A stretch of DNA of 64,000 nucleotides from Oxalobacter sp. OttesenSCG-928-P03 (GCA_030269625.1 JAJDFZ010000002.1:31752-95751), one strand, 5' to 3'; shown: positions 1 to 9,265, numbered from the stretch's first letter. Translations and numbers: made by a program. Notes: generated from the letters alone by a model not told the origin.

Positions 1-2754
1 GCCATCCCCGCCATTCCCGGCTTCAGGAACCTGACCGGCAGTGTTTCTGCAAATGAACATGGCGGGACACTGGAACTGGATTCCGATGCGGCAACCCTGA
101 ACCTGCCTTCTTATTTCCAAAAACCAAGCTGGCATTTTGATGAGCTCAAGCTCAGGGCAAACTGGTCACAGTCTGAGGGAAATCCGTTTGTCTTTGTCAT
201 TGAAAAGATGGATTTTGACCTGGATGGTATTTCGGCATCGATTTCAGGCCGGCATACCAAGCCGCTTTCCGATGATGAAAAAGGTCCCGGCACTGTGGAT
301 ATGACCGCCACGATCAAAAGTTTTGATATGACAAGAACGGGGCATTACGTTCCACTGCAGACCAAGGAAGTCCTGCGGTATTGGCTTTCCAATGCGTTTC
401 AGGAAGGAACTGCCAGTAATATTAGCGTCCATCTCAAGGGCGATCTTTCCCGGTTTCCCTTTACGGATACGGCCGCAGGCAAGAGCGAGGATGGAGAATT
501 CAGTGTCCGCATGGATGTGAATGGCGTGCGGCTGAATTATGCGCCGACCATGGTATCCAAAGAGGGCAAACTGTTGTGGGAGCCGATCGAAAAAATCAAT
601 GGCTGGCTGACAATCAAGGGAGGAGAAATTGTCATTCATGCGGATAACGCGATCTTGAGCGGTAATACGCTGACCAATGTTGATGTTGTTATTCCCGACA
701 TGCTGGCGGAGGATGCCTCACTGAATGTTGTCGGATATGCCGAGGGCGAACTGCAGAATTTCCTTCGTTTTGTGAACGCTTCGCCAGTCAATAATGTGAT
801 TGGCGGCCTGACCGAGGAATCTAAAACAACCGGCACGGCCAGCCTGATTCTCAAAATGCAGATGCCGCTTTCCAACATGGCAAATTCCAAAGTGCAGGGT
901 ACGGTCCAGTTTGCCGATAATGATATTCATCTTTTCCCGGATTTGCCTGTTTTGACCAGTGTCCGGGGCAAGGTCCTTTTTTCTGACAAGGGGTTTGAAC
1001 TGGAGGGGGTCAATGCACAGTTTCTTGGCGGCACAGTCAATCTCAGCGGTGGAACCGGAAAGGATGGGGGTTCACAGGTTAATGCCAGCGGAACACTGAC
1101 AGCGGAGGGACTGCGGAAAAATTATGCCGTTGGCAGCCTGGGCAAAATGATGGGACGTTTGTCGGGCAGCATGGCTTACACACTTTCCATTACGCAGAAA
1201 GGGGGATCGCAAAGTGGCGGGTATCCCGATATTGTTCTTGAATCGGGGATGAGTGGATTTGGCGTGGATCTCCCTGCACCGCTTGGCAAAAAGAGTTCGG
1301 AGACCCGGCAATTGCATGTGGCAGCCAATCCCATTGCCTCAACCGGAAAAGCGCGCCGCGATGAAATCAAAATTGCCTATGGGCCTTCTGCTTTTGCACA
1401 CTATGAGCGTCAGAAAATCGACAAGACATGGCAGCTTTCCAGGGGGGGAATTGGCATCAATGTGAAACCGGTCCTTCACCCCGGGGTGTCTCTTAATCTT
1501 AACCTGCCTGCCCTGGATATGAATGTCTGGCAGGAAGCGCTGTCATCCCTTCTGGCTGATAACGGCGCGGGAAAAGTGGCAGCCAAAGGCGGAGCGGATA
1601 TCGGGAAATATGTTGAGCCGCAGCAGTTTTCCATTCAGGTGGATGAGCTTGCCGCCATGGAGTTCAAACTGACCAAGGCCAACATTACCGGTTCAAGGCA
1701 GCCTGGACGCTGGCAGGCGGAGGTGGATGCCAATGAGTTGAAAGGACAGTTGATGTGGACAGAACCGGTTGGCAAACAGACAACAGGCAAACTGACCGCC
1801 CGCCTGGCAACCCTGACAATACCCCGAATGGCGCCGGACAGAATTGAAGATGCCATCAAGCGTGACAGTGTGCGGGATATTCCTGCCATTGATGTTGTGA
1901 CGGACAATCTCACGCTCTTTGATATCAAGTTGGGAAAAACAGAGCTGGTTGCCAATAATGTTGCCACACCTGCCGGAAGGGAATGGCATATCAACCGCCT
2001 GAGTATCTCCAATCCGGATGCCCGGCTGAACTCCACGGGCAGTTGGGTTGTCGGGAGTAGCGGGGCGCAGCAGACCCGGATGAATTATGATCTGGATATC
2101 CGTGATGCCGGCAGGCTCCTGGACCGTTTTGGCTACAAGGATATCCTGAGTGGCGGAAAGGGTAAAATGCACGGCGATATCAGTTGGGCGGGGCTGCCGT
2201 ATTCGCTGGATATCCCGAGCCTTTCTGGTAAGATTGACTTGAATGTCGGGAAGGGGCAGTTCCTCAAGGTCGAGCCCGGCATGGCCAAACTTTTGGGTGT
2301 GCTTTCCATGCAATCGCTGCCAAGGAGGCTGACACTGGATTTCAGGGATGTTTTCTCGGATGGTTTTGCCTTTGATGAGGTCACTGCCAAGGCGGAAATT
2401 TCAAAAGGGGTTGCCACAACGGAAAACCTGACCATGAAAGGGGTGACCGCGACAGTTCTGATGGACGGCAGTGTGGATATTGCCAAGGAAACGCAAAACC
2501 TGCATGTGGCGGTCCTGCCGGAAATCAATGCCGGGGCGGCATCGATTGCCTATAGCCTGATCAATCCGGCGATCGGTGTTGGCACATTTCTTGCGCAGCT
2601 TTTTCTGAAAGACCCGCTGTCCAAAACCTTTACCTTTGAATATCAGATAACCGGGTCATGGACTGAGCCGAATATCCAGAAACTGGAAAGCAAGGAAAGC
2701 CGGACCCAAAAGTTTATTGATTCAGTGAAACCGACAAGTAAGGACGAGATATGA
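1..2754 (+). CDS. yhdP: YhdP/AsmA-like envelope protein, 3' part (5' end outside window)
   Basis: The frame is open from base 1 to the TGA at 2754, so about 917 C-terminal residues of a larger protein are visible. An internal ATG at 208 is not the start, because coding sequence of the same character continues upstream. The protein is beta-strand rich, with long repetitive stretches and an AsmA-like C-terminal domain (around GKGKMHGDISW and the GKGQFLKVEPG region). This matches the YhdP/TIGR02099 family of very large inner-membrane-anchored proteins, which bridge the periplasm and are implicated in phospholipid transport to the outer membrane. The N-terminal membrane anchor lies outside the window. 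Its stop overlaps the start of the next gene by four bases (ATGA), so the two are probably translationally coupled. Family assignment is fairly sure; the exact role here is inferred from E. coli YhdP. Confidence 0.85.
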   Translation, partial: AIPAIPGFRNLTGSVSANEHGGTLELDSDAATLNLPSYFQKPSWHFDELKLRANWSQSEGNPFVFVIEKMDFDLDGISASISGRHTKPLSDDEKGPGTVDMTATIKSFDMTRTGHYVPLQTKEVLRYWLSNAFQEGTASNISVHLKGDLSRFPFTDTAAGKSEDGEFSVRMDVNGVRLNYAPTMVSKEGKLLWEPIEKINGWLTIKGGEIVIHADNAILSGNTLTNVDVVIPDMLAEDASLNVVGYAEGELQNFLRFVNASPVNNVIGGLTEESKTTGTASLILKMQMPLSNMANSKVQGTVQFADNDIHLFPDLPVLTSVRGKVLFSDKGFELEGVNAQFLGGTVNLSGGTGKDGGSQVNASGTLTAEGLRKNYAVGSLGKMMGRLSGSMAYTLSITQKGGSQSGGYPDIVLESGMSGFGVDLPAPLGKKSSETRQLHVAANPIASTGKARRDEIKIAYGPSAFAHYERQKIDKTWQLSRGGIGINVKPVLHPGVSLNLNLPALDMNVWQEALSSLLADNGAGKVAAKGGADIGKYVEPQQFSIQVDELAAMEFKLTKANITGSRQPGRWQAEVDANELKGQLMWTEPVGKQTTGKLTARLATLTIPRMAPDRIEDAIKRDSVRDIPAIDVVTDNLTLFDIKLGKTELVANNVATPAGREWHINRLSISNPDARLNSTGSWVVGSSGAQQTRMNYDLDIRDAGRLLDRFGYKDILSGGKGKMHGDISWAGLPYSLDIPSLSGKIDLNVGKGQFLKVEPGMAKLLGVLSMQSLPRRLTLDFRDVFSDGFAFDEVTAKAEISKGVATTENLTMKGVTATVLMDGSVDIAKETQNLHVAVLPEINAGAASIAYSLINPAIGVGTFLAQLFLKDPLSKTFTFEYQITGSWTEPNIQKLESKESRTQKFIDSVKPTSKDEI

Positions 2755-3548
2755 CAAAAGTTGCTGCGATACAGATGATTTCGACCCCTGATGTTGAGGA
2801 AAATATCGTCTCGGCCCGCAGGCTGATTGGCGAAGCGGCAGAACAGGGGGCAAAACTGGTTCTTTTGCCCGAGTACTGGCCGAGTATCGGCAGGAACGAC
2901 AAGGAAAAGCTGGGGCAGGCAGAAGAACCCGGTTCTGGTCCGATACAGGATTTCATGTCCGGTATTGCCAGAGAACACGGGATCTGGCTGATTGGTGGAA
3001 CCCTGTCTCTTGTGGCGCCGGTTGAAAACAAGGTGCTGAATACGACCCTGGTCTATGATCCGCAGGGTAAGGCAGTATCAAGGTATGACAAGATCCATCT
3101 TTTCAGCTTCGCCTCGGGTAAGGAGGCATACGACGAGTCGGCGTATATCTGTGGTGGCGATGATGTGGTTTCGTTCGAAGCGCCTTTTGGCCGGGTGGGG
3201 CTGACGGTTTGTTATGACCTGCGTTTTCCCGAACTGTTCCGGGCTTTTGGCGAATGCGCCCTGATTGTCGTGCCGGCAGCGTTTACCTATACCACCGGCA
3301 AGGTCCATTGGGAAATTCTCCTGCGCGCGCGCGCGATCGAAAACCAGTGTTATATCCTGGCTGCTGCACAGGGCGGTCGTCATCAGACCGGCCGCCGGAC
3401 CTGGGGGCAGACAGTATTGATTGATCCGTGGGGTGAGATCAAGGCCGAGTTGATGGAAGGGGAAGGCGTGGTGCTGGGAGAAATCGAGCAGGAGGTACTG
3501 GATACCATCCGGGAAAAACTGCCGGCGCTCAAACACAAGCGGCTTTGA
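2751..3548 (+). CDS. Carbon-nitrogen hydrolase (Nit1/omega-amidase-type)
   Basis: A 265-residue protein of the nitrilase superfamily. The catalytic triad is visible: Glu41 in LLPEYW, Lys114 in RYDKIHLF and Cys154 in GLTVCYDLRFPELF. Length and the RYDKIHLF and YDLRFPE motifs fit the Nit1/NitB branch, whose studied members hydrolyse deaminated glutathione or omega-amides such as alpha-ketoglutaramate. Substrate cannot be read from sequence. It starts inside the yhdP stop codon and is followed by a strong terminator, so it is the last gene of the yhdP transcript. A GC-repeat run at about 3323-3336 encodes LRARA. Confidence 0.88.
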   Translation: MTKVAAIQMISTPDVEENIVSARRLIGEAAEQGAKLVLLPEYWPSIGRNDKEKLGQAEEPGSGPIQDFMSGIAREHGIWLIGGTLSLVAPVENKVLNTTLVYDPQGKAVSRYDKIHLFSFASGKEAYDESAYICGGDDVVSFEAPFGRVGLTVCYDLRFPELFRAFGECALIVVPAAFTYTTGKVHWEILLRARAIENQCYILAAAQGGRHQTGRRTWGQTVLIDPWGEIKAELMEGEGVVLGEIEQEVLDTIREKLPALKHKRL

Positions 3549-3561
3549 TCCGCCCTGGATG

Positions 3562-3592
3562 AAAAAGCGCACCATGCCGGTGCGCTTTTTTG
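3562..3592 (+). terminator. Rho-independent terminator after the nitrilase gene
   Basis: AAAAAGCGCACC and GGTGCGCTTTTTT form a 12-base-pair stem with a 5-base loop followed by T residues, 14 bases after the stop codon. Confidence 0.9.
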
Positions 3593-3741
3593 CATAATGC
3601 GGTCCTGTTTTAGTCTGAGGTAATGAGAAATGTGCCCGATAACGTAATATCTGGAACAATCATCAGGGGCAACGGCAAGCGGATTTTTTCGCAATCCTCT
3701 ACAATCATCATTTACACGAAATTATTTCCGGACGGTACTTC

Positions 3742-5202
3742 ATGCAGACACAGAACAGGGAAAACCAGAGCCTTGCTACCGCGCGCAGCATTCTTCTGTC
3801 GCCATACGGGCTGGATGATGGCCGTTTGATCGAGATACTGGGAACCGTATTTACGCATCAGGTGGATTATGCGGACCTGTATTTCCAGTTTACCAAAAAC
3901 GAAAGCTGGAGCCTGGATGAGGGAATCGTCAAGACAGGCAGTTTTTCTATTGACCAGGGCGTTGGTGTCAGGGCCGTTTCCGGTGACAGGACTGCCTTTT
4001 CCTATTCGGATGAGATTTCTCTCCCCGCACTTCTGGCGGCGACGGAAACAACGCGAACGATTGCCCGGCAGGGCGCAGGCCGCGTCAGGGTCGCATCTTC
4101 AGTCAACCCGCTAAAGGGGCATGACCTGTATTTGCAGGCTGATCCGCTGCAGTCGATCAGTGCAAAAGAGAAAGTGGCGATTTTGGAGCAGATTGAAAAG
4201 AAGGCCAAAGCCGCTGATCCACGGGTTGTCCAGGTGATGGCCGGCCTGGCAGGCGAGTACGATGTCGTACTGGTTGTGCGCAGCGATGGCGCGCTGGCGG
4301 CAGATGTGCGGCCGCTGGTCAGGTTATCTGTTACGGTGATTGCCGAACAGGATGGGCGACGCGAGATGGGGACCAGCGGTGGTGGTGGCCGATATGATTA
4401 TGGCTACTTTACGGATGCCATGATTGACCGGTATGTCAGCGAGGCCGTTCATGGGGCGCTGGTCAATCTGGATGCGCGACCGGCTCCCGCAGGCACCATG
4501 ACGGTTGTTGTTGGTCCCGGCTGGCCTGGCGTGCTGTTGCATGAGGCAGTGGGTCACGGGCTGGAGGGTGATTTCAACCGGAAAGGATCAAGCACGTTTT
4601 CCGGTGGGCTGGGCGACAGGGTTGCCGCCAGGGGGATTACCGTGGTTGATGACGGAACGATTGTCAACCGGCGCGGTTCACTGAATATGGACGATGAGGG
4701 AACACCGACACAGAACACCGTTTTGATCGAGGATGGTATTTTAAAAGGCTATCTTCAGGACATCATGAATGCCCGACTGATGAAAATGTCGACAACGGGA
4801 AATGCCCGCCGTGAATCCTATGCGCATCTTCCCATGCCGCGCATGACCAATACCCTGATGCTGGGTGGCAATCATGATCCGCGTGAAATTATTGAGTCGG
4901 TCAAGCAGGGGATTTATGCCGTTAACTTTGGTGGAGGGCAGGTGGATATCACCAATGGCAAATTCGTCTTTTCAGCCAGTGAGGCTTATTTCGTGGAAAA
5001 CGGCAAAATCATGCATCCGGTCAAAGGGGCCACCCTGATTGGCAATGGCCCGGATATTCTTCGCAGGGTTTCCATGATCGGCAACGATATGTGCCTGGAT
5101 TCCGGTGTGGGTGTCTGCGGGAAAGAAGGGCAGAGTGTGCCTGTCGGGGTAGGGCAGCCTACCTTGCGCATTGAGGATGTAACGGTTGGCGGCACAGGCT
5201 AG
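3742..5202 (+). CDS. tldD: Metalloprotease TldD
   Basis: A 486-residue protein matching TldD, the zinc-peptidase subunit that works with TldE/PmbA to cleave unfolded peptides (CcdA turnover, microcin B17 maturation). The HExxxH zinc motif HEAVGH is at residues 267-272, followed by [12 protein letters not shown]. The C-terminal segment has a conserved Cys/Gly-rich run ([18 protein letters not shown]). Length is normal for TldD. pmbA/tldE is not in the window, as is usual for unlinked tldD genes. The ATG at 3742 was chosen because the family N-terminus follows directly; the ribosome-binding site is weak. A candidate -10 (TACAAT, 3700-3705) lies about 35 bases upstream without a convincing -35. 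Confidence 0.95.
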   Translation: MQTQNRENQSLATARSILLSPYGLDDGRLIEILGTVFTHQVDYADLYFQFTKNESWSLDEGIVKTGSFSIDQGVGVRAVSGDRTAFSYSDEISLPALLAATETTRTIARQGAGRVRVASSVNPLKGHDLYLQADPLQSISAKEKVAILEQIEKKAKAADPRVVQVMAGLAGEYDVVLVVRSDGALAADVRPLVRLSVTVIAEQDGRREMGTSGGGGRYDYGYFTDAMIDRYVSEAVHGALVNLDARPAPAGTMTVVVGPGWPGVLLHEAVGHGLEGDFNRKGSSTFSGGLGDRVAARGITVVDDGTIVNRRGSLNMDDEGTPTQNTVLIEDGILKGYLQDIMNARLMKMSTTGNARRESYAHLPMPRMTNTLMLGGNHDPREIIESVKQGIYAVNFGGGQVDITNGKFVFSASEAYFVENGKIMHPVKGATLIGNGPDILRRVSMIGNDMCLDSGVGVCGKEGQSVPVGVGQPTLRIEDVTVGGTG

Positions 5203-5224
5203 TTGTTAAAAAACAACATATCAA

Positions 5225-5253
5225 CCGACACATTTTCAAAAATGCGTTATACT
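5225..5253 (+). promoter_or_regulatory. Candidate sigma70 promoter for the aroG leader
   Basis: CCGACA (5225-5230) and TATACT (5248-5253) are separated by 17 bases. Transcription would start near 5260, about 26 bases before the leader ATG. This placement makes the leader peptide part of the aroG transcript. Confidence 0.6.
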
Positions 5254-5285
5254 GGAAACGTAAATTGATTAATTGCGACACAAAA

Positions 5286-5369
5286 ATGCTGAATACCATC
5301 CGTTTTTTCTTTTTTTACTTTAGCTATTCCGGCCCAGTGGCGGTGGAAGAGCGGTTGTCATCCAGATAA
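5286..5369 (+). CDS. Phe/Tyr-rich leader peptide of aroG (27 residues)
   Basis: A short open frame begins ATG at 5286 and ends TAA at 5367-5369. Its N-terminal half reads MLNTIRFFFFYFSY: five Phe and two Tyr codons within eight positions (5304-5327). It ends 76 bases before the aroG start, and a U-run hairpin lies between. Such clustering of regulatory codons is the hallmark of attenuation leader peptides like pheL. The ribosome-binding site is poor, which is the main weakness. I infer that stalling on uncharged tRNA-Phe or tRNA-Tyr relieves termination of aroG. Confidence 0.7.
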   Translation: MLNTIRFFFFYFSYSGPVAVEERLSSR

Positions 5370-5415
5370 AAGAAGAACCGATTTTCAGCAAACCGCCAGC
5401 GATGGCGGTTTTTTG
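5338..5415 (+). promoter_or_regulatory. Attenuator: alternative hairpins ahead of aroG
   Basis: The terminator is AAACCGCCA (5390-5398), loop GCGA, TGGCGGTTT (5403-5411) and a T run. Two upstream segments inside the leader reading frame can pair with its left arm instead: TGGCGGT at 5338-5344 with ACCGCCA at 5392-5398, and GCGGTT at 5351-5356 with AACCGC at 5391-5396. These pairings are mutually exclusive with the terminator. The second segment would be covered by a ribosome at the leader stop codon. The base pairing is read from sequence; the switch mechanism is inferred. Confidence 0.7.
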
Positions 5416-5445
5416 TTTTATTGACCTTACACACTGGAAAAGATC

Positions 5446-6516
5446 ATGCAACGCACTGATGACTTGAGGATTATCGCCATGAAGGAATTAACGCCCCCTT
5501 CACACCTGATCCGTGAATTCCCCTGCTCCGACAAGGTTGCCGATACGGTGGCCAACTGCAGAACCGCACTTCACCGGATTCTGCATGGAAAGGATGACCG
5601 CCTGATGGTTGTTATTGGGCCCTGCTCCATCCATGACCCCCAGGCGGCGCTGGAATATGCCTATCGTTTGCGGGAAGTCCGCGAGCGGCTCGGTAACGAA
5701 CTGGAAATCGTGATGCGAGTGTATTTTGAGAAACCCCGTACGACCGTCGGCTGGAAAGGGATGATCAATGATCCTCACATGGATAACAGTTTCCAGATCA
5801 ATGAGGGGTTGCACATGGCAAGGGAGTTGCTCCTGAATATCAATGACCTGGGGGTGCCGGCAGCAACCGAGTTTCTCGATATGATCAGCCCACAGTATGT
5901 AGCGGACATGATCAGCTGGGGGGCCATCGGAGCCAGAACAACGGAATCACAGGTTCACCGTGAGCTGTCATCGGGCCTTTCCTGTCCGGTTGGCTTCAAG
6001 AACGGAACGGATGGCAACGTCAAGATCGCCATCGATGCCATCAAGGCAGCATCTCATCCCCACCATTTCCTCTCCGTTACCAAGGGGGGGCATACCGCTA
6101 TTTTTGCGACACGGGGTAATGAGGATTGCCATATTATTTTGCGTGGCGGGAAAAAGCCCAATTATGACAAAAGGAGCGTTGATGCGGCCTGCCGCGAAGT
6201 GGCCGCAGCCGGTTTGCCGCCGCGCGTGATGATTGATGTCTCGCATGGTAACAGTTCGAAGAAAGCGGAAAACCAGGTGCCGGTTTGTGCAACGATCGGC
6301 AGGAATGTGGCTGCCGGGGACATGCGAATCGTTGGTGTCATGGTGGAGTCCAACCTTATCGCAGGGCGCCAGGATATGATTCCAGGGCAACCGCTTACCT
6401 ATGGGCAATCCGTTACGGATGCCTGTATCGGCTGGGATGACAGTGTTATGCTGCTTGAAAGACTGGCGGAATCAACCAAAAAACGCCAGGACAAGGTCCG
6501 GTATAACGGTGACTGA
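5446..6516 (+). CDS. aroG: 3-deoxy-7-phosphoheptulonate (DAHP) synthase, AroG type I
   Basis: A 356-residue class I DAHP synthase that condenses phosphoenolpyruvate with erythrose 4-phosphate, the first step of the shikimate pathway. It follows E. coli AroG closely: VVIGPCSIHDP, VMRVYFEKPRTTVGWKG, the GARTTESQVHRE catalytic segment, CPVGFKNGTDG and ACIGWDD near the C-terminus. The start at 5446 has GGAAAA just upstream and keeps the DDLRI motif typical of the N-terminal feedback-inhibitor region. Whether it is Phe- or Tyr-sensitive cannot be decided here. It is a single-gene transcript between the attenuator and a bidirectional terminator. The leader peptide suggests control by charged tRNA-Phe/Tyr rather than only by allostery. 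Confidence 0.97.
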   Translation: MQRTDDLRIIAMKELTPPSHLIREFPCSDKVADTVANCRTALHRILHGKDDRLMVVIGPCSIHDPQAALEYAYRLREVRERLGNELEIVMRVYFEKPRTTVGWKGMINDPHMDNSFQINEGLHMARELLLNINDLGVPAATEFLDMISPQYVADMISWGAIGARTTESQVHRELSSGLSCPVGFKNGTDGNVKIAIDAIKAASHPHHFLSVTKGGHTAIFATRGNEDCHIILRGGKKPNYDKRSVDAACREVAAAGLPPRVMIDVSHGNSSKKAENQVPVCATIGRNVAAGDMRIVGVMVESNLIAGRQDMIPGQPLTYGQSVTDACIGWDDSVMLLERLAESTKKRQDKVRYNGD

Positions 6517-6519
6517 GAT

Positions 6520-6553
6520 AAAAAGGCTTGCTGCCAGTGAAGCAAGCCTTTTT
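6520..6553. terminator. Bidirectional terminator between aroG and yajQ
   Basis: AAAAAGGCTTGCT and AGCAAGCCTTTTT form a 13-base-pair stem with an 8-base loop. The A and T tracts on both sides allow termination of aroG (+) and yajQ (-). Confidence 0.9.
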
Positions 6554-6558
6554 ATCTT

Positions 6559-7044
6559 TTAGTCCCGGAAATTGTTGAATTCCAGCGGCAGGTCCGTGAC
6601 TTCTTTTTTGAGCATGGCAATGGCGGCCTGCAGGTCATCCCGCTTGGCGCCGGTAACACGGACAGAGTCACCCTGTATGCCGGCCTGGACCTTGAGTTTG
6701 CTGTCCTTGACCAGTTTGACGATTTTCTTTGCCGCATCGGATTCAATGCCGTTGCGGATCTTGATCGTCTGCTTGACCTTGTCACCGCTCATTTTCTCGA
6801 TTTTGCCTTCATCCAGAAAACGGACGTCCACGTTTCGCCGTGTCATTCTGCCGGTCAGGACATCTTTCAGCTGATTAAGCTGGAATTCCGAATCGGCAAA
6901 GGCAGTCAGTTCACGGTCTTTCTGCTCGACCCGGGCGTCGCTGCCCTTGAAGTCAAAACGGGTGGAAACTTCCTTGTTGGTCTGCTCGACAGCATTTCTG
7001 ACTTCAACCATATTGGCTTCGGAAACAACATCAAATGATGGCAT
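6559..7044 (-). CDS. yajQ: YajQ family nucleotide-binding protein
   Basis: A 161-residue protein starting MPSFDVVSE at 7044, preceded by a clear GAAAGGAGAGA ribosome-binding site. The longer in-frame extension to 7134 lacks one. It matches the YajQ/UPF0234 family throughout ([41 protein letters not shown] at the C-terminus), with two ferredoxin-like folds. Family members bind nucleotides, and in Xanthomonas and Pseudomonas they bind cyclic-di-GMP. Its role here is not known. It diverges from murB and stands alone. Confidence 0.95.
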   Translation of the reverse strand: MPSFDVVSEANMVEVRNAVEQTNKEVSTRFDFKGSDARVEQKDRELTAFADSEFQLNQLKDVLTGRMTRRNVDVRFLDEGKIEKMSGDKVKQTIKIRNGIESDAAKKIVKLVKDSKLKVQAGIQGDSVRVTGAKRDDLQAAIAMLKKEVTDLPLEFNNFRD

Positions 7045-7141
7045 GTCTCTCCTTTCGCTTGCATGAGGGGATATAAAAGAAACAATATGCCATTGTATAA
7101 AACAAAACGCCCCTCGGCTACCCAGCCTGTGCAATTGCTCC

Positions 7142-7147
7142 TATAAT
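7142..7147 (+). promoter_or_regulatory. Candidate -10 element immediately upstream of murB
   Basis: A consensus TATAAT lies only nine bases before the murB ATG (7157). Transcription would begin at about 7153-7157, which implies a leaderless or near-leaderless mRNA. No good -35 hexamer is seen at normal spacing. Confidence 0.45.
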
Positions 7148-7156
7148 CCTTTTACT

Positions 7157-8185
7157 ATGCAGACGTCCCTTCCCGTTCAGGCGGATTTCCCCTTGCGCAC
7201 ATTGAATACTTTCGGTATCAGTGCTTTGGCACATGCCTATCTGGCCGTGCATGCGGCAGATGATCTTTTCCGGGTGTGCGCGGATGACAGGCTGGCGGCT
7301 TTGCCGCGTCTGGTGCTGGGTGGCGGCAGCAACCTGCTTTTTACCCGGGACTTTCCCGGCCTGGTGCTGCATATGCTCAACACTGGAAAAAGGGTGTCGG
7401 GTGAGGATGCCTCCCACGTTTATGTGACGGGGGCTGCGGGTGAAAACTGGCATGAGTTTGTCCGCTGGACGCTGGAAAACGGCTGGGGCGGGCTGGAGAA
7501 TCTTTCGCTGATTCCGGGGACGGTCGGTGCAGCACCTGTCCAGAATATCGGTGCTTATGGTGCGGAGTTGAAGGATTATTTTCATTCTCTTCTGGCATTT
7601 GATTTTGAAACCGGAAAAACGCGGCTTTTTACAGCGGCGGATTGCTGTTTTGCCTATCGCGAGAGCTTTTTCAAACAGGACGGAGCCGGCCGCTTTGTGA
7701 TACTCGAGGTGACTTTTGCCCTGCCCGGGCAGTGGCAGCCCAATCTTTCCTATCCGGATGTGGCGGAGGCCCTTTCAAATGCCGGCCATGTTGTGCCGTC
7801 TCCGAAAGATATCAGCGATGTCATTATCGCCATCCGCCAGCGAAAGCTGCCGGATCCGGCGCTTGTCGGCAATGCCGGCAGTTTTTTTAAAAATCCAACG
7901 GTATCCCGTGCGCTTTTTGACGAGTTGAAAGTAGCGCATCCGCACATGCCCGGATACGTGCAGCCTGATGGAAGTGTCCGTATTGCCGCGGGGTGGCTGA
8001 TTGACCAGTGTGGCTGGAAAGGAAAAACCCATGGCAATGCAGGTGTCTGTGAAACGCAGGCGCTGGTGCTGATTAACAGGGGGGAGGCGACCGGCGAAGA
8101 GGTTGTCCGGCTGTCAGAAGCCATCCGGCAGGACGTCCGGGACCGGTTTGGCCTGCTTCTTGATGTGGAACCGGTTTTTATCTGA
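7157..8185 (+). CDS. murB: UDP-N-acetylenolpyruvoylglucosamine reductase
   Basis: A 342-residue type I MurB, an FAD-dependent cytosolic enzyme that reduces UDP-GlcNAc-enolpyruvate with NADPH to UDP-MurNAc. Family motifs are NTFGI near residue 17, LGGGSNLLF in the FAD-binding part, IPGTVGAAPVQNIGAYG, AYRESFFK and the GSFFKNP stretch carrying the catalytic serine. Length is like that of E. coli MurB (342). There is no Shine-Dalgarno sequence ahead of the ATG, and a -10 box sits nine bases away. It is not part of the dcw cluster, as in many Proteobacteria, and it converges on mtnA with only 6 bases between stops. Confidence 0.96.
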   Translation: MQTSLPVQADFPLRTLNTFGISALAHAYLAVHAADDLFRVCADDRLAALPRLVLGGGSNLLFTRDFPGLVLHMLNTGKRVSGEDASHVYVTGAAGENWHEFVRWTLENGWGGLENLSLIPGTVGAAPVQNIGAYGAELKDYFHSLLAFDFETGKTRLFTAADCCFAYRESFFKQDGAGRFVILEVTFALPGQWQPNLSYPDVAEALSNAGHVVPSPKDISDVIIAIRQRKLPDPALVGNAGSFFKNPTVSRALFDELKVAHPHMPGYVQPDGSVRIAAGWLIDQCGWKGKTHGNAGVCETQALVLINRGEATGEEVVRLSEAIRQDVRDRFGLLLDVEPVFI

Positions 8186-8191
8186 AACGGG

Positions 8192-9265
8192 TCAGTCAGC
8201 AGATTGTTCTACAAAGGCTTTCAGCCCGCCCGCCATCAGCGTTTCATTGGGGACGATGCCTTTTTCCGTGATAAGCGCGCTCACCAGTTCCGCCGGAGTG
8301 ACATCAAAAGCCGGGTTTCGGATGGAAACGCCCTCTGCTGCCCAGAGGCAGTCACGAAAGCCTTTGACTTCAGTGATATCCCGCTCTTCAATAGGAATAT
8401 CCGCGCCGGTCGGAAGGGAAAGGTCGATAGTGGAGAGCGGGCAGGCGACATAAAAGGGAATGTTGTGCCGTCTCGCCAGGACCGCGACCATGTAGGTGCC
8501 GATTTTATTGGCAACATCGCCGTTGGCGGCAACCCTGTCTGTCCCGACTACAACGGCATCGATTTCGCCGGTTTGCATCATGTAGCCGGCCATATTGTCC
8601 GTAATAAGGGTGACAGGGATATTTTCCTGCACCATTTCCCATGCGGTCAGCCGGGCGCCCTGCAGGAAAGGACGCGTTTCGTTGGCAATGACAGACAGGC
8701 GCTTCCCGTCGGCGATGGCTGAACGGAAGACGCCCAGTGCTGTTCCATGCCCGGCGGTTGCCAGTGCGCCGGCATTGCAGTGCGTCATGACACGTGCGCC
8801 GTCCGGCAGGAGTGCGGCACCGTATTCGCCCATGGCCTGGTTGATGCGGACATCTTCTTCGTGAATGTGATGGGCTTCCGAAAGCAGCTGTTCGGCTGTT
8901 TGTGCCTGCGGCAGGGAATCAAGCGATGATAAAAGTGTTCGCATCCGGTTGAGGGCCCAGAAAAGATTGACTGCCGTTGGACGGCTTTGGGCCAGCAAAT
9001 CAAATCCCTGGTCCATTCCGGTCTTGAAGTTTTCCGGAGAGGTGTCTTTCAGCCTGAGCGCTTCCAGGGCAATACCATAAGCTGCGGCAACACCGATAGC
9101 CGGCGCGCCCCGTATAACCATGTTCCGGATGGCGTCAGCCACGGTAGAAGCAGAGTCACAGCGAACGTATTTTATGCTCCCCGGCAGAATGCGCTGGTCA
9201 ATCATCTCGATTACGCCATTGCGCCAGCGGAGGGTTTCAACAGCAGATGCCGGTATCGCGGTCAT
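8192..9265 (-). CDS. mtnA: S-methyl-5-thioribose-1-phosphate isomerase
   Basis: A 357-residue MtnA that converts 5-methylthioribose 1-phosphate to 5-methylthioribulose 1-phosphate. It resembles eIF2B alpha but carries the isomerase residues: Cys in THCNAGALATAGHGTALG and Asp in VVGTDRVAANGDVANKIGTY, with NMVIRGAPAIGV near residue 50. The start directly abuts the apt stop, and its ribosome-binding site (GAGGGAG) lies in the last codons of apt. It is the last gene of mtnP-aldolase-apt-mtnA. The enzyme family also accepts 5-deoxyribose 1-phosphate, which matters for the proposed DHAP shunt. Confidence 0.96.
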   Translation of the reverse strand: MTAIPASAVETLRWRNGVIEMIDQRILPGSIKYVRCDSASTVADAIRNMVIRGAPAIGVAAAYGIALEALRLKDTSPENFKTGMDQGFDLLAQSRPTAVNLFWALNRMRTLLSSLDSLPQAQTAEQLLSEAHHIHEEDVRINQAMGEYGAALLPDGARVMTHCNAGALATAGHGTALGVFRSAIADGKRLSVIANETRPFLQGARLTAWEMVQENIPVTLITDNMAGYMMQTGEIDAVVVGTDRVAANGDVANKIGTYMVAVLARRHNIPFYVACPLSTIDLSLPTGADIPIEERDITEVKGFRDCLWAAEGVSIRNPAFDVTPAELVSALITEKGIVPNETLMAGGLKAFVEQSAD

